From Rikenellaceae bacterium (GTDB lineage: Bacteria > Bacteroidota > Bacteroidia > Bacteroidales > UBA932): a DNA stretch of 42,257 nt. The notes beneath the pieces are model-generated. The model ran no database searches, had not been told where the DNA came from, and saw only the letters and a program-made list of their open reading frames with translations. Shown here piece after piece: positions 30,345 to 37,180 of the stretch (positions are counted from its first letter, which is position 1; each line of letters starts with the position of its first letter). Position numbers and translations under genes: made by a program. Location of the stretch: positions 14,211-56,467 of the forward strand of contig DPKJ01000008.1 in assembly GCA_003542575.1 (NCBI GenBank), written 5' to 3'.

Positions 30345-32981
30345 TTATATTTTAAATGATATGCCAAATCCAAAAGAGATCTTACTGTTAAGAGTATATC
30401 TGCTATTGCTGTATTGGTCGGTGTAATAGGGATTGTACCAGAAGCAATTATTTGCATAGAATGTAAAGCTGTGTCCCTGCTTTGTCTCTTTTCTGATATT
30501 AAGATGAAAGTTTGGATAGAAAGGTGATATTGATGGGAACACTTGTGTTGGACTTAATCTTAAATCTTTATACTCCTCTGAACCTCTTTCATTTTCAGGG
30601 ATCTCTATTTGGTTCCCCATTGTATCGTAGTAAGCAACAGGTAACAGATCTGGGTTTACATTGACTGTTTTGTTGTAAATGTTTAACTCTGTAGTGAGTG
30701 TGACAATAATTTTAAGGTCTGGGATCTGCTGAATAAGTGTCAGATTTGCATTCGCAATCTGAACCGACCTTTCCCAACTGTTATATACTCCGTATCTGCT
30801 TTTTGAGACAGAGGTATTTGATACTCTAACAGAGGGTACATCATCAAGGGTACGACTACTTACATATTGCCCTGTAAGATTAATTCCTGTGTTTGTTCTT
30901 TTAATTCTTGGAGGAGCAAATGTTAGCTCAAATCCTTTTGTATCTGAGCGTTGGTTGTTCACATAAACATTGTAAGTTCTTGGAAGGTATGTAATATTAT
31001 CAGGATCTTCTTCAACAACAGGAGGTCTTCCAACCGGTTCAGAGACTATTCTGTAACCCTGATTCTTAAATACTCCCAATTTAGTAGCAGAGGTTATGCC
31101 TCTTGAAAGAAGCTTGTGATATCCGGTTAATCTGACATTATAGCCCGACTTATCGAATTCAAATGCTACCTCGCGTGTCTCTCCTCTGCCAGGTTTTAGA
31201 GAGCTGTTGTCGGGGTTTATTACATAAGAGGTGACAATGGCAAGTCTCTCTTCGGGAATAGGATCATAGTAACTTAGATTAACTATGTCAAAATAGACAG
31301 GACCGGGATATAAAGTAATCATTGAGGGAGCTTTATATGATACTCCCCACGCACTCCTGATTTTGATGTTCTTCCCAAGACCTATTGTTGCAGATAATCT
31401 GGGTGAAAACAGATTAAATCTCTCAATCATCCTGTCATACCTCATACCTAATCTCAGGTTATACATAATATTTTCAAACTCCCTTGTAACAACAGTTTGG
31501 TGATACATAGAGAAATTTTTTGATGCAGGTATTTCATGAAACTGGACACCTCTGCTCCCGGGTAATCCTGCCGGTCCGACTCCTCCTTCGTTCTCGACCC
31601 TTCCCTCTCCGAAATTTTTATCAAAAGTATATTCAATGCCAGTTGTGAAGGAGAGGTTGTTATTTGCAACCACGCTATTTTGCTCTGACTCAACTCTGAG
31701 ATATGCATTAACAGGAATCCCTTTCATTACAGTCGTCTGCATATAGCTCAGTGGAGTGTATGTTGTGAAATAGGTTCCTGTCTCAGTTGGTTCAATCATT
31801 GGCCTTGGGCCATCTGTAACCTCTTGTTCCAGTTTAGTGTACTGTGAGTTTAAGTTAAAGCTTAATGTATAGTTAAGTCTTCCTAAGAGATTCAGTCTGC
31901 CATTGATTCCAAGCATTACTCTGTTGTTCCTTATGTCTCTGTTCGAAAGCAGCACCTCCTGCGGTTCAACTCTGCGGCCATCTCCGCTGAACCCGTATGA
32001 AGCATATATTGTATTGCTCCAGTTTTTCTCTTCATTAAAGGTTGATGTCCATCTTGCTCCTACATTAATCCGGTTGAAGTAATATTTCAATTCTGTAGGT
32101 TGTCCGACAGAGTATGCATAGTCTGCATCCAGATTAAGATATCCATGCTTGTTAAGCTTTAATCCTCTGGAGACACTAGCCTGATAAGTTGTGGGTGTAC
32201 TGTTAAAGGTTACACTTAAAGGGGAGTAACCTGCTCTTCTTGTGACAATTACTGCTCCAGATGTAATGTTTCCGTAACGTGCACTTGCAACACCAGTAAC
32301 AACCTCTACTGACTCGATATTAGATGCCGGAATCTCCCTTAAATCAAGACCCTTGTTTGCAACGTTTGTTCCGCCCGAGAGACTCGAGGCAGGATTTTCT
32401 ACCTGAAGATTGGCGTCGTTACTCAATGGAGTACCGTCAATAACGATAGCAGTACCAAATGAATTGACAGCAGATGACTCTGTTGTCCTAAGATTGAGCT
32501 GTGCTGTTGAAGTTAGCCTTTGAGGTTCCAGTTTTCCCCCGGGAAGGAGAGACATTATATCACTAAGACTTATTGCCTGGATCTGTTTTATTGCTTCGTT
32601 TCCAATGGAATAAGTGCTTGATCCCTCTTTACTCTGAGATGAAGTTGCTGTTACAACAACTTCATTTAAACTCAATGACATCTCTCTAAGTGTAAAGTCA
32701 ACAGACTTAATATCACCAGACAGGTTAATAACTCTCTCCTGGATATCATATCCCAAAAAAGCAACTTTAAGCTTATGCTCTCCCTTTGGGAGCACTATCC
32801 GGTATTCTCCCTTATCATTAGAGTAGGTTGAATATTGAGTTCCATCAGTGAATATTGTTGCAAAATAGATTGGTTCACCATTACTTGCAGAGGTAATTCG
32901 TCCCGAAACCTCATATCTCTGACCTAACATAACGAAAGGTATGAGCAAGAACAGTACGCAAAGCAGAGTTCTGTTATTCAT
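30345..32981 (-). CDS. TonB-dependent outer-membrane receptor
   Basis: The start is the ATG at 32979-32981, followed by a signal peptide (LLCVLFLLIPFVMLGQ); a longer frame overlaps the previous gene without sense. The 878-residue protein has a carboxypeptidase-regulatory-like domain (about 22-110), a plug (about 115-245: SLSDIMSLLPGGKL, IPASNIESVEVVTGVASARYGNITSGAVIV) and a long barrel ending in ISFGFGISFKI. It imports a large substrate across the outer membrane with TonB energy. Its start overlaps the CnrX/CpxP-like gene stop by 8 bp. No SusD follows; the partners are DUF4876 and DUF6850-like proteins. Confidence 0.95.
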   Translation of the reverse strand: MNNRTLLCVLFLLIPFVMLGQRYEVSGRITSASNGEPIYFATIFTDGTQYSTYSNDKGEYRIVLPKGEHKLKVAFLGYDIQERVINLSGDIKSVDFTLREMSLSLNEVVVTATSSQSKEGSSTYSIGNEAIKQIQAISLSDIMSLLPGGKLEPQRLTSTAQLNLRTTESSAVNSFGTAIVIDGTPLSNDANLQVENPASSLSGGTNVANKGLDLREIPASNIESVEVVTGVASARYGNITSGAVIVTRRAGYSPLSVTFNSTPTTYQASVSRGLKLNKHGYLNLDADYAYSVGQPTELKYYFNRINVGARWTSTFNEEKNWSNTIYASYGFSGDGRRVEPQEVLLSNRDIRNNRVMLGINGRLNLLGRLNYTLSFNLNSQYTKLEQEVTDGPRPMIEPTETGTYFTTYTPLSYMQTTVMKGIPVNAYLRVESEQNSVVANNNLSFTTGIEYTFDKNFGEGRVENEGGVGPAGLPGSRGVQFHEIPASKNFSMYHQTVVTREFENIMYNLRLGMRYDRMIERFNLFSPRLSATIGLGKNIKIRSAWGVSYKAPSMITLYPGPVYFDIVNLSYYDPIPEERLAIVTSYVINPDNSSLKPGRGETREVAFEFDKSGYNVRLTGYHKLLSRGITSATKLGVFKNQGYRIVSEPVGRPPVVEEDPDNITYLPRTYNVYVNNQRSDTKGFELTFAPPRIKRTNTGINLTGQYVSSRTLDDVPSVRVSNTSVSKSRYGVYNSWERSVQIANANLTLIQQIPDLKIIVTLTTELNIYNKTVNVNPDLLPVAYYDTMGNQIEIPENERGSEEYKDLRLSPTQVFPSISPFYPNFHLNIRKETKQGHSFTFYANNCFWYNPYYTDQYSNSRYTLNSKISFGFGISFKI

Positions 32982-33480
32982 TCTCTTCTTTAAGTTTTGT
33001 AGCGTTTTTGTAGTAATCAGCAGGTACTGTAATTTTTGAGATAAGAGTGTCAAATTTTGTCAGCTGTAATGAGTCGCAAATTCCACGGATATTGTTATAG
33101 AAAATAATTGCCAGATCTCTGTTTAGAGATTGTGCCATTATAAAATCTTCATACATTTTGTTCATGGCAACAGTATCGTTGAATATTCCGGGAGTATTCA
33201 TCCTCTCTTTCACATTTCGAAGCATCATCCCTACATCTTTCAAATTGTTGCTGTAGTTGGCAGAAATCGAATCAAAAAGAGCAATTTGATTATCATTTAG
33301 TTGTAGATAAAGTGAAAAAAAATTGTTGGTTCCTTTTATGCTCTTTTCATTCTGGGCCTCTTTTTTCTTGCTCAAATACAGATTAACACCAATTGTACTC
33401 ACTATTGTTATGTTAAGCACAGATAGTAGTACTACCCATAGTTTTAATCTTCGTACAAGTTTTAGATAGTCATTATTCAT
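32974..33480 (-). CDS. Membrane-anchored periplasmic CnrX/CpxP-like sensor protein
   Basis: The 168-residue protein has one N-terminal membrane span (about 13-34) and a helical periplasmic part. The helical hairpin (LQLNDNQIALFDSISANYSNNLKDVGMM, then MNKMYEDFIMAQSLNRDLAIIFYNNIRGICDSL) resembles the CpxP/ZraP/CnrX metal-sensor fold. It contains no histidine, so the usual CnrX metal ligands are missing; Met residues and one Cys remain. It lies 9 bp after the anti-sigma-like gene and overlaps the receptor gene. By analogy to CnrYXH it would sense the periplasmic signal and control release of the sigma factor. Confidence 0.7.
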   Translation of the reverse strand: MNNDYLKLVRRLKLWVVLLSVLNITIVSTIGVNLYLSKKKEAQNEKSIKGTNNFFSLYLQLNDNQIALFDSISANYSNNLKDVGMMLRNVKERMNTPGIFNDTVAMNKMYEDFIMAQSLNRDLAIIFYNNIRGICDSLQLTKFDTLISKITVPADYYKNATKLKEENE

Positions 33481-33489
33481 AACAGCTTT

Positions 33490-33801
33490 TTATATATTAA
33501 GTAGAATATTACCAAAACCAAAGTTTATGATCTCAACACTAGCTACCTGAGTTGTTTCGTAAACATCAACCAGGTTCCCGATAAAGCAACCGATGCTAAT
33601 AACAAATGTTACGGAGAACCCATAAACAAGTGCACTTTTGAGATTAAGCCATTTTGTCTCAAATGATGCCTGAAGACTCAGCTCAGTAACGCTATTCATA
33701 ATCTCATCAACCCTGTTTTTTCTGTTAGCTCCTTGCTTCTCCTTCTCTATTGCAGCATTGAGATATTGATCAAAATCCGGATTATTAAAGTTCTTTTTCA
33801 T
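33490..33801 (-). CDS. Small single-span protein, probable anti-sigma factor (CnrY-like position)
   Basis: The 103-residue protein has a charged cytoplasmic N-terminus (about 1-57), one membrane span (about 59-77, VYGFSVTFVISIGCFIGNLV) and a short periplasmic tail. Size, topology and gene position between an ECF sigma gene and a CnrX-like gene match the anti-sigma factor CnrY. No sequence family is recognised. Its start overlaps the sigma gene end by 17 bp, so translation is probably coupled and stoichiometric. Confidence 0.65.
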   Translation of the reverse strand: MKKNFNNPDFDQYLNAAIEKEKQGANRKNRVDEIMNSVTELSLQASFETKWLNLKSALVYGFSVTFVISIGCFIGNLVDVYETTQVASVEIINFGFGNILLNI

Positions 33802-34360
33802 TTATAATTGTTATTAGTTTTATTTTTAATTGTCTCTTAGCTCTTTGAATCAGAGAATCAACAGCTTGAACAGAGAGTGACATAATTTCTGCAATTTCTT
33901 TCTGAGACAATCCGTCCAATCGGCTCAGGATAAATGCTGTTTTCTGGGTTACCGGAAGATTGTCGATCTCTTTGTAAATAATCTCTTCCGTCTGTTTACC
34001 AGACATAATTGTCTGAGGATTTTCGGGTTTTGTACTCGTTATAAAATCTGTAAGAGCAGCTATTTTTTCGGTATAAAATTCTGGTATTGACTTTCGATTT
34101 CTCTTCCTTAGAAAGGTATATGCGCTATTAATACCTATTCTGTATAACCATGTTGAGAACTCCGACTTTCCACTAAAGCTTCCAAGCGATACAAAAGCTT
34201 GCATAAATGTCTCTTGAGTAACATCCTCAGCATCCTCTGTCTGATGCACGAAACCTCTGACTAGAATAAAGATTTTCTCATGGTAACGCTCTACCAAAAG
34301 TCGGTACATCTCTGTCTCTCCGGAAAGGATTCTATCAATTATCTTTTTCTCGTCTCTCAT
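33785..34360 (-). CDS. ECF RNA polymerase sigma factor, head of the TonB receptor operon
   Basis: The 191-residue protein shows region 2 (MYRLLVERYHEKIFILVRGFVHQTEDAEDVTQETFMQAF, EFSTWLYRIGINSAYTFLRKR) and region 4 (LPVTQKTAFILSRLDGLSQKEIAEIMSLSVQAVDSLIQRAKRQL). It is first of nine genes on the minus strand, with overlaps or small gaps down to 23685. It is probably released by the two following gene products and then transcribes the import operon. It is divergent from the blaI-like gene. Upstream lies a hairpin with a T-run (34417-34438). Confidence 0.94.
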   Translation of the reverse strand: MRDEKKIIDRILSGETEMYRLLVERYHEKIFILVRGFVHQTEDAEDVTQETFMQAFVSLGSFSGKSEFSTWLYRIGINSAYTFLRKRNRKSIPEFYTEKIAALTDFITSTKPENPQTIMSGKQTEEIIYKEIDNLPVTQKTAFILSRLDGLSQKEIAEIMSLSVQAVDSLIQRAKRQLKIKLITIINEKEL

Positions 34361-34416
34361 TGTCTATATATACTTAGACTCAATTCTCAAATTAATCCGT
34401 CGCTGTAAATAAAAAA

Positions 34417-34438
34417 AATCTCATTTTTAAATGAGATT
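34417..34438 (-). terminator. Hairpin with T8 tail in the leader of the sigma operon
   Basis: AATCTCATTT and AAATGAGATT form a perfect 10-bp inverted repeat with a 2-base centre. Read on the minus strand it is followed by eight T residues, the form of an intrinsic terminator. No minus-strand gene lies upstream, so it may block stray transcription into the sigma operon, or instead be an operator. The remaining part of the 277-bp gap (34361-34637) holds the blaI promoter. Confidence 0.5.
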
Positions 34439-34562
34439 ACACTGGCTTTACAGGCCAAACATAGTTCAAATGAATTAATAATATCAGATAATTTTTGCGT
34501 GATAAGCGGATAAGCCTGAATAACAGAACAGATATTTTTTAGGCAAATAAATAAATATATTT

Positions 34563-34602
34563 AAACTATCAAAAATAGTTTGTAAACTAAAAAAATTAGT
34601 TT
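34563..34602. promoter_or_regulatory. Two tandem BlaI-type operator dyads
   Basis: Dyad 1 is AAACTAT-CAAAA-ATAGTTT (34563-34581) and dyad 2 is AAACTAA-AAAAA-TTAGTTT (34584-34602). Each has perfect 7-bp arms, and the centres are 21 bp apart, two helical turns. They cover the promoter of the BlaI-like gene. BlaI/MecI repressors bind paired dyads of this type (with TACA/TGTA cores in staphylococci), so autorepression is strongly suggested; here the half-site is AAACTA. Confidence 0.75.
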
Positions 34603-34609
34603 AAATTTG
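34579..34609 (+). promoter_or_regulatory. Promoter of the blaI-like/M56 operon
   Basis: A -33 box TTTG (34579-34582) is followed by 19 bp and a -7 box TAAATTTG (34602-34609), an exact TAnnTTTG match with ideal spacing. The boxes overlap the end of dyad 1 and the end of dyad 2. Transcription would begin about 20 bp before the ATG at 34638. Confidence 0.75.
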
Positions 34610-34637
34610 TTCCAGGATTAAATTAACTATTTGAACA

Positions 34638-35009
34638 ATGGTAAAACTTACTGCTAAAGAGGATGAAATAATGACCTTTTTTTGGGAAAAAGGGGCCATG
34701 CATGTTAAGGAACTTATTGAGCTTTACCCCGACCCCAAGCCTCATTTCAACACTATTTCAACTATGGTCAGAGCGCTTGAAGCCAAAGGTTTACTGGCGC
34801 ATAATAAATTCGGATATACGTATCAGTATTATCCTGTTATCACTCCCGGTGAATTTGGCGAAGGCAAGATTAGCGGAGCAATAAACAAGTATTTTGAGAA
34901 CTCCTACCTGGATGTTGTATCGACTTTTGTAAAGAGAGATAAGATTCAACTTGAGGAGTTAAAAAAGTTGATTGAAGAGATTGAGAATGCAAACAAGATT
35001 AAGAAATGA
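34638..35009 (+). CDS. BlaI/MecI/CopY-family repressor
   Basis: The 123-residue protein is a Penicillinase-repressor family winged helix (LTAKEDEIMTFFWEKGAMHVKELIELYPD, HFNTISTMVRALEAKGLLAHNKFGYTYQYYPVI) with a C-terminal dimerisation helix (about 95-118). It represses by binding the dyads upstream, and is inactivated by proteolysis triggered by an M56 partner. That partner is encoded next, overlapping by 4 bp (ATGA). No beta-lactamase gene is nearby; in Bacteroidota such pairs often control envelope genes. Confidence 0.93.
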   Translation: MVKLTAKEDEIMTFFWEKGAMHVKELIELYPDPKPHFNTISTMVRALEAKGLLAHNKFGYTYQYYPVITPGEFGEGKISGAINKYFENSYLDVVSTFVKRDKIQLEELKKLIEEIENANKIKK

Positions 35010-36988
35010 CACTTTTACTCTTATATCTGCTAAAGGTTAGCCTGTGTATTGCCGCATTCTATCTTGTATATACAGTAACACTTTCGAGGGAGACATTTTT
35101 CAGGCTTAATCGTTTTGTACTTCTGTTGGCTGTCATTTTGTCTATAATCTTACCTGTTTGGACATTAACAATTACCAAAGAGATTATTGCCTCGCCGGAA
35201 ATAGGGCAAGAGGTGTATGTGGGAGAATTATCCTCACAGCAACAATTAACCTCAGATAAAGTCAGTTACGGCTGGAAAGAGGCAATTCCAATCGCAATTC
35301 TTTGTATATATTTTGCAGGCGCTTTGATTCTGTTTTTTAAATATCTACATGGAATACTGCAGATTATTAGGATAATGAAAAATTCCAGAAAAGAGATCTT
35401 TTCCAATATCAAACTATATATTTTCCATAAAGCCGTAATTCCATTCAGCTGGTTCAGAAACATAATAATTTCAGAAGAGGATTACATTTCAGGCAAAGAG
35501 ATAATAATTGAACATGAAAAAGCGCATATTAGGTTGAAACACAATCATGACTTGCTGTTTATCAATATCATAGCAGTTTTTCAATGGTTTAACCCTATAT
35601 TCTGGCTATTACGAAAAGAGCTTATTACAATTCACGAATATCAGGCCGATAGTTGTGTACTCAAAAATGGCATCGATGCAAGAAAATATCAATATTTACT
35701 AATCTCTAAAGGGACCGTTCAGAGTTTTTCCATACCGGTGGTGAATCACTTATGTAGCGGAAACTTTAAAAAAAGAATTAAAATGATGCTTAAAGATCAA
35801 TCAAATCCGAATAAAGCAATTAAGGTTTTATTTTTAATCCCATTGCTTGCAATTGCTGTAGCAGCTTTTGCCAAAACAGAGTACGTGATATCTCCTCCGG
35901 ATGTGTTATTGTCAAATGAAATGGTAATATCTCCCCCGGATGTGTCATTATCAAATGAACTCGTGACATCTCCTCCCGATGTTTCATCAAAATCTGAATC
36001 AATAAAAGAACCGCAAAGAGACACACAAGTTAACAGAGACCAGGTTGTGCCTGTAACAATTATGAAGAATGGCACATATAGTTTGGGTCAATGGTCCTCT
36101 TATTCAAGTAATAAAAACATTAATGAGGCAACCCGGGATAACATCGATCAAGTGATAAAAGATATTGTTTCAAAAATGAAATATCCCAAAGATTCAATTC
36201 ATTTTTTAATAAAGTTTGAGGAGGGTGATTTGCATACTGTTAATTCCGATCATCTAAAATTACTTCTTGATGTTTTAAAGATCAATGGAATAAAGAGTAT
36301 CTCTTCTGAGCGTAAAACTAATGAATATATAAAGCTGAAAAAGGGGGTATTATCTGTTAAAATTAACGATGTGGGGCTCTTTTTGGTTAATAATGAATTT
36401 GTTACAAACAGTAATGAGGTGGAGTATTTACTCAAGAAGCATATAGAAAAACTGAAATCCGCTTCAAATGAACCAATTATAGCTGAAGTACAAACATCAG
36501 GTAAGACTCCAATTGAGGCATTGAATATGCTAAAAGATATCCTTCAAAAAGAGAATATAACCAATGTTAATTATCTGTATGCAAAAAAGGTACAAGCAAA
36601 TGAAGAGTTCCCTAAATCACTTACAACCAAAATTCCAAAATTTATTGCTCCCCAAATGATCTACCCCGAAGATGCAAAGAAGTCAGCGACAAGGGGAGAG
36701 TTCTATGTTAAGATTAAGTCAGAAAAGGGAGTGATAAAACTTGCAGAAGTTATAGATATTAAAGATGATTTTGACACTCCTCGCTGTGAACCACTCATCA
36801 TTGTGGCCTATGGAAGATCAACGGAGGTAATAACCGAAAAATCAAATGAAACCGAAACGGCCAAAGGGCTGGCATCAATTAAAAATGAGCTGCTCCGAGT
36901 TACAGCACTTCTTTCTCAATATGACGATCCTGAATGGAAAAATGCCAATCATGACTTCATACTTCAGGTAATATTTGAGTTGCGTTAA
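35006..36988 (+). CDS. M56 (BlaR1-type) membrane protease fused to ExbD-like and TonB-C-like segments
   Basis: The 660-residue protein has four hydrophobic segments (about 2-22, 36-52, 93-112, 275-292) and the M56 gluzincin motif HEKAH (His170, Glu171, His174) with a downstream HEYQAD third-ligand region. After the last span come three 13-residue repeats (294-332, SPPDV-type). Then comes a region whose pattern (VLSVKINDVGLFLVN, EPIIAEVQTSGKTPIEALNML) resembles the periplasmic domain of ExbD, about 446-525. Next is a TonB-C-like stretch (MIYPEDAKKSATRGEFYVKI, about 551-600). The protease part should cleave the BlaI-like repressor. Copy 4 of the palindromic repeat begins 6 bp after the stop. 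Confidence 0.85.
   Translation: MTLLLLYLLKVSLCIAAFYLVYTVTLSRETFFRLNRFVLLLAVILSIILPVWTLTITKEIIASPEIGQEVYVGELSSQQQLTSDKVSYGWKEAIPIAILCIYFAGALILFFKYLHGILQIIRIMKNSRKEIFSNIKLYIFHKAVIPFSWFRNIIISEEDYISGKEIIIEHEKAHIRLKHNHDLLFINIIAVFQWFNPIFWLLRKELITIHEYQADSCVLKNGIDARKYQYLLISKGTVQSFSIPVVNHLCSGNFKKRIKMMLKDQSNPNKAIKVLFLIPLLAIAVAAFAKTEYVISPPDVLLSNEMVISPPDVSLSNELVTSPPDVSSKSESIKEPQRDTQVNRDQVVPVTIMKNGTYSLGQWSSYSSNKNINEATRDNIDQVIKDIVSKMKYPKDSIHFLIKFEEGDLHTVNSDHLKLLLDVLKINGIKSISSERKTNEYIKLKKGVLSVKINDVGLFLVNNEFVTNSNEVEYLLKKHIEKLKSASNEPIIAEVQTSGKTPIEALNMLKDILQKENITNVNYLYAKKVQANEEFPKSLTTKIPKFIAPQMIYPEDAKKSATRGEFYVKIKSEKGVIKLAEVIDIKDDFDTPRCEPLIIVAYGRSTEVITEKSNETETAKGLASIKNELLRVTALLSQYDDPEWKNANHDFILQVIFELR
35885..36001 (+). 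repeat. Three in-frame 39-bp tandem repeats within the M56 gene
   Basis: Units at 35885-35923, 35924-35962 and 35963-36001 encode VISPPDVLLSNEM, VISPPDVSLSNEL and VTSPPDVSSKSES. The first two differ at few bases; the third has diverged in its second half. The Pro-rich product would be an extended periplasmic linker just after the last membrane span. Copy number may vary between strains. Confidence 0.9.
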
Positions 36989-36994
36989 CCATTT

Positions 36995-37134
36995 ATCTCC
37001 GCGCCAGTTTGTGGTATATGGCAGATATTGAGCGAATTAAAAACAAGCCAACTTATGAAATGAGGTGTACACATAAGTTGGCTCGTTTTTAATTATAACA
37101 ACCCCAGGCAGTTACCACAAACTGGCGCGGAGAT
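36995..37134 (+). repeat. Nested palindromic repeat, copy 4 (variant arms)
   Basis: The outer arms are perfect 22-bp inverted repeats: ATCTCCGCGCCAGTTTGTGG continuing to TA (36995-37016), with 37113-37134. The inner half of both arms differs from copies 1-3 (AGTTTGTGGTA instead of ACTTTTGGA) yet stays self-complementary. The inner stem is 23 bp with one mismatch (37035-37057 and 37072-37094; loop 14). CATTT occurs directly outside both ends and may be a target duplication. It separates the M56 gene from the GH20-like gene. Confidence 0.92.
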
Positions 37135-37180
37135 CATTTTTTGTATTAAATTGCAGGTAGAAATCTTTAAAAAAACGGCT

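Noticed and set aside
30345..32981. SusC/SusD polysaccharide utilisation locus
   Set aside because: The receptor is followed by DUF4876- and DUF6850-like proteins, not SusD, and no glycosidase is in the operon.
9214..37134. Nested palindromes as integron attC sites
   Set aside because: Placement at gene 3' ends and variable inner stems resemble attC, but the ends lack the RYYYAAC/GTTRRRY core sites, flanking genes point both ways, and no integrase is seen.
9214..37134. CRISPR array
   Set aside because: The repeats are kilobases apart with genes between them, and there are no regular spacers or cas genes.
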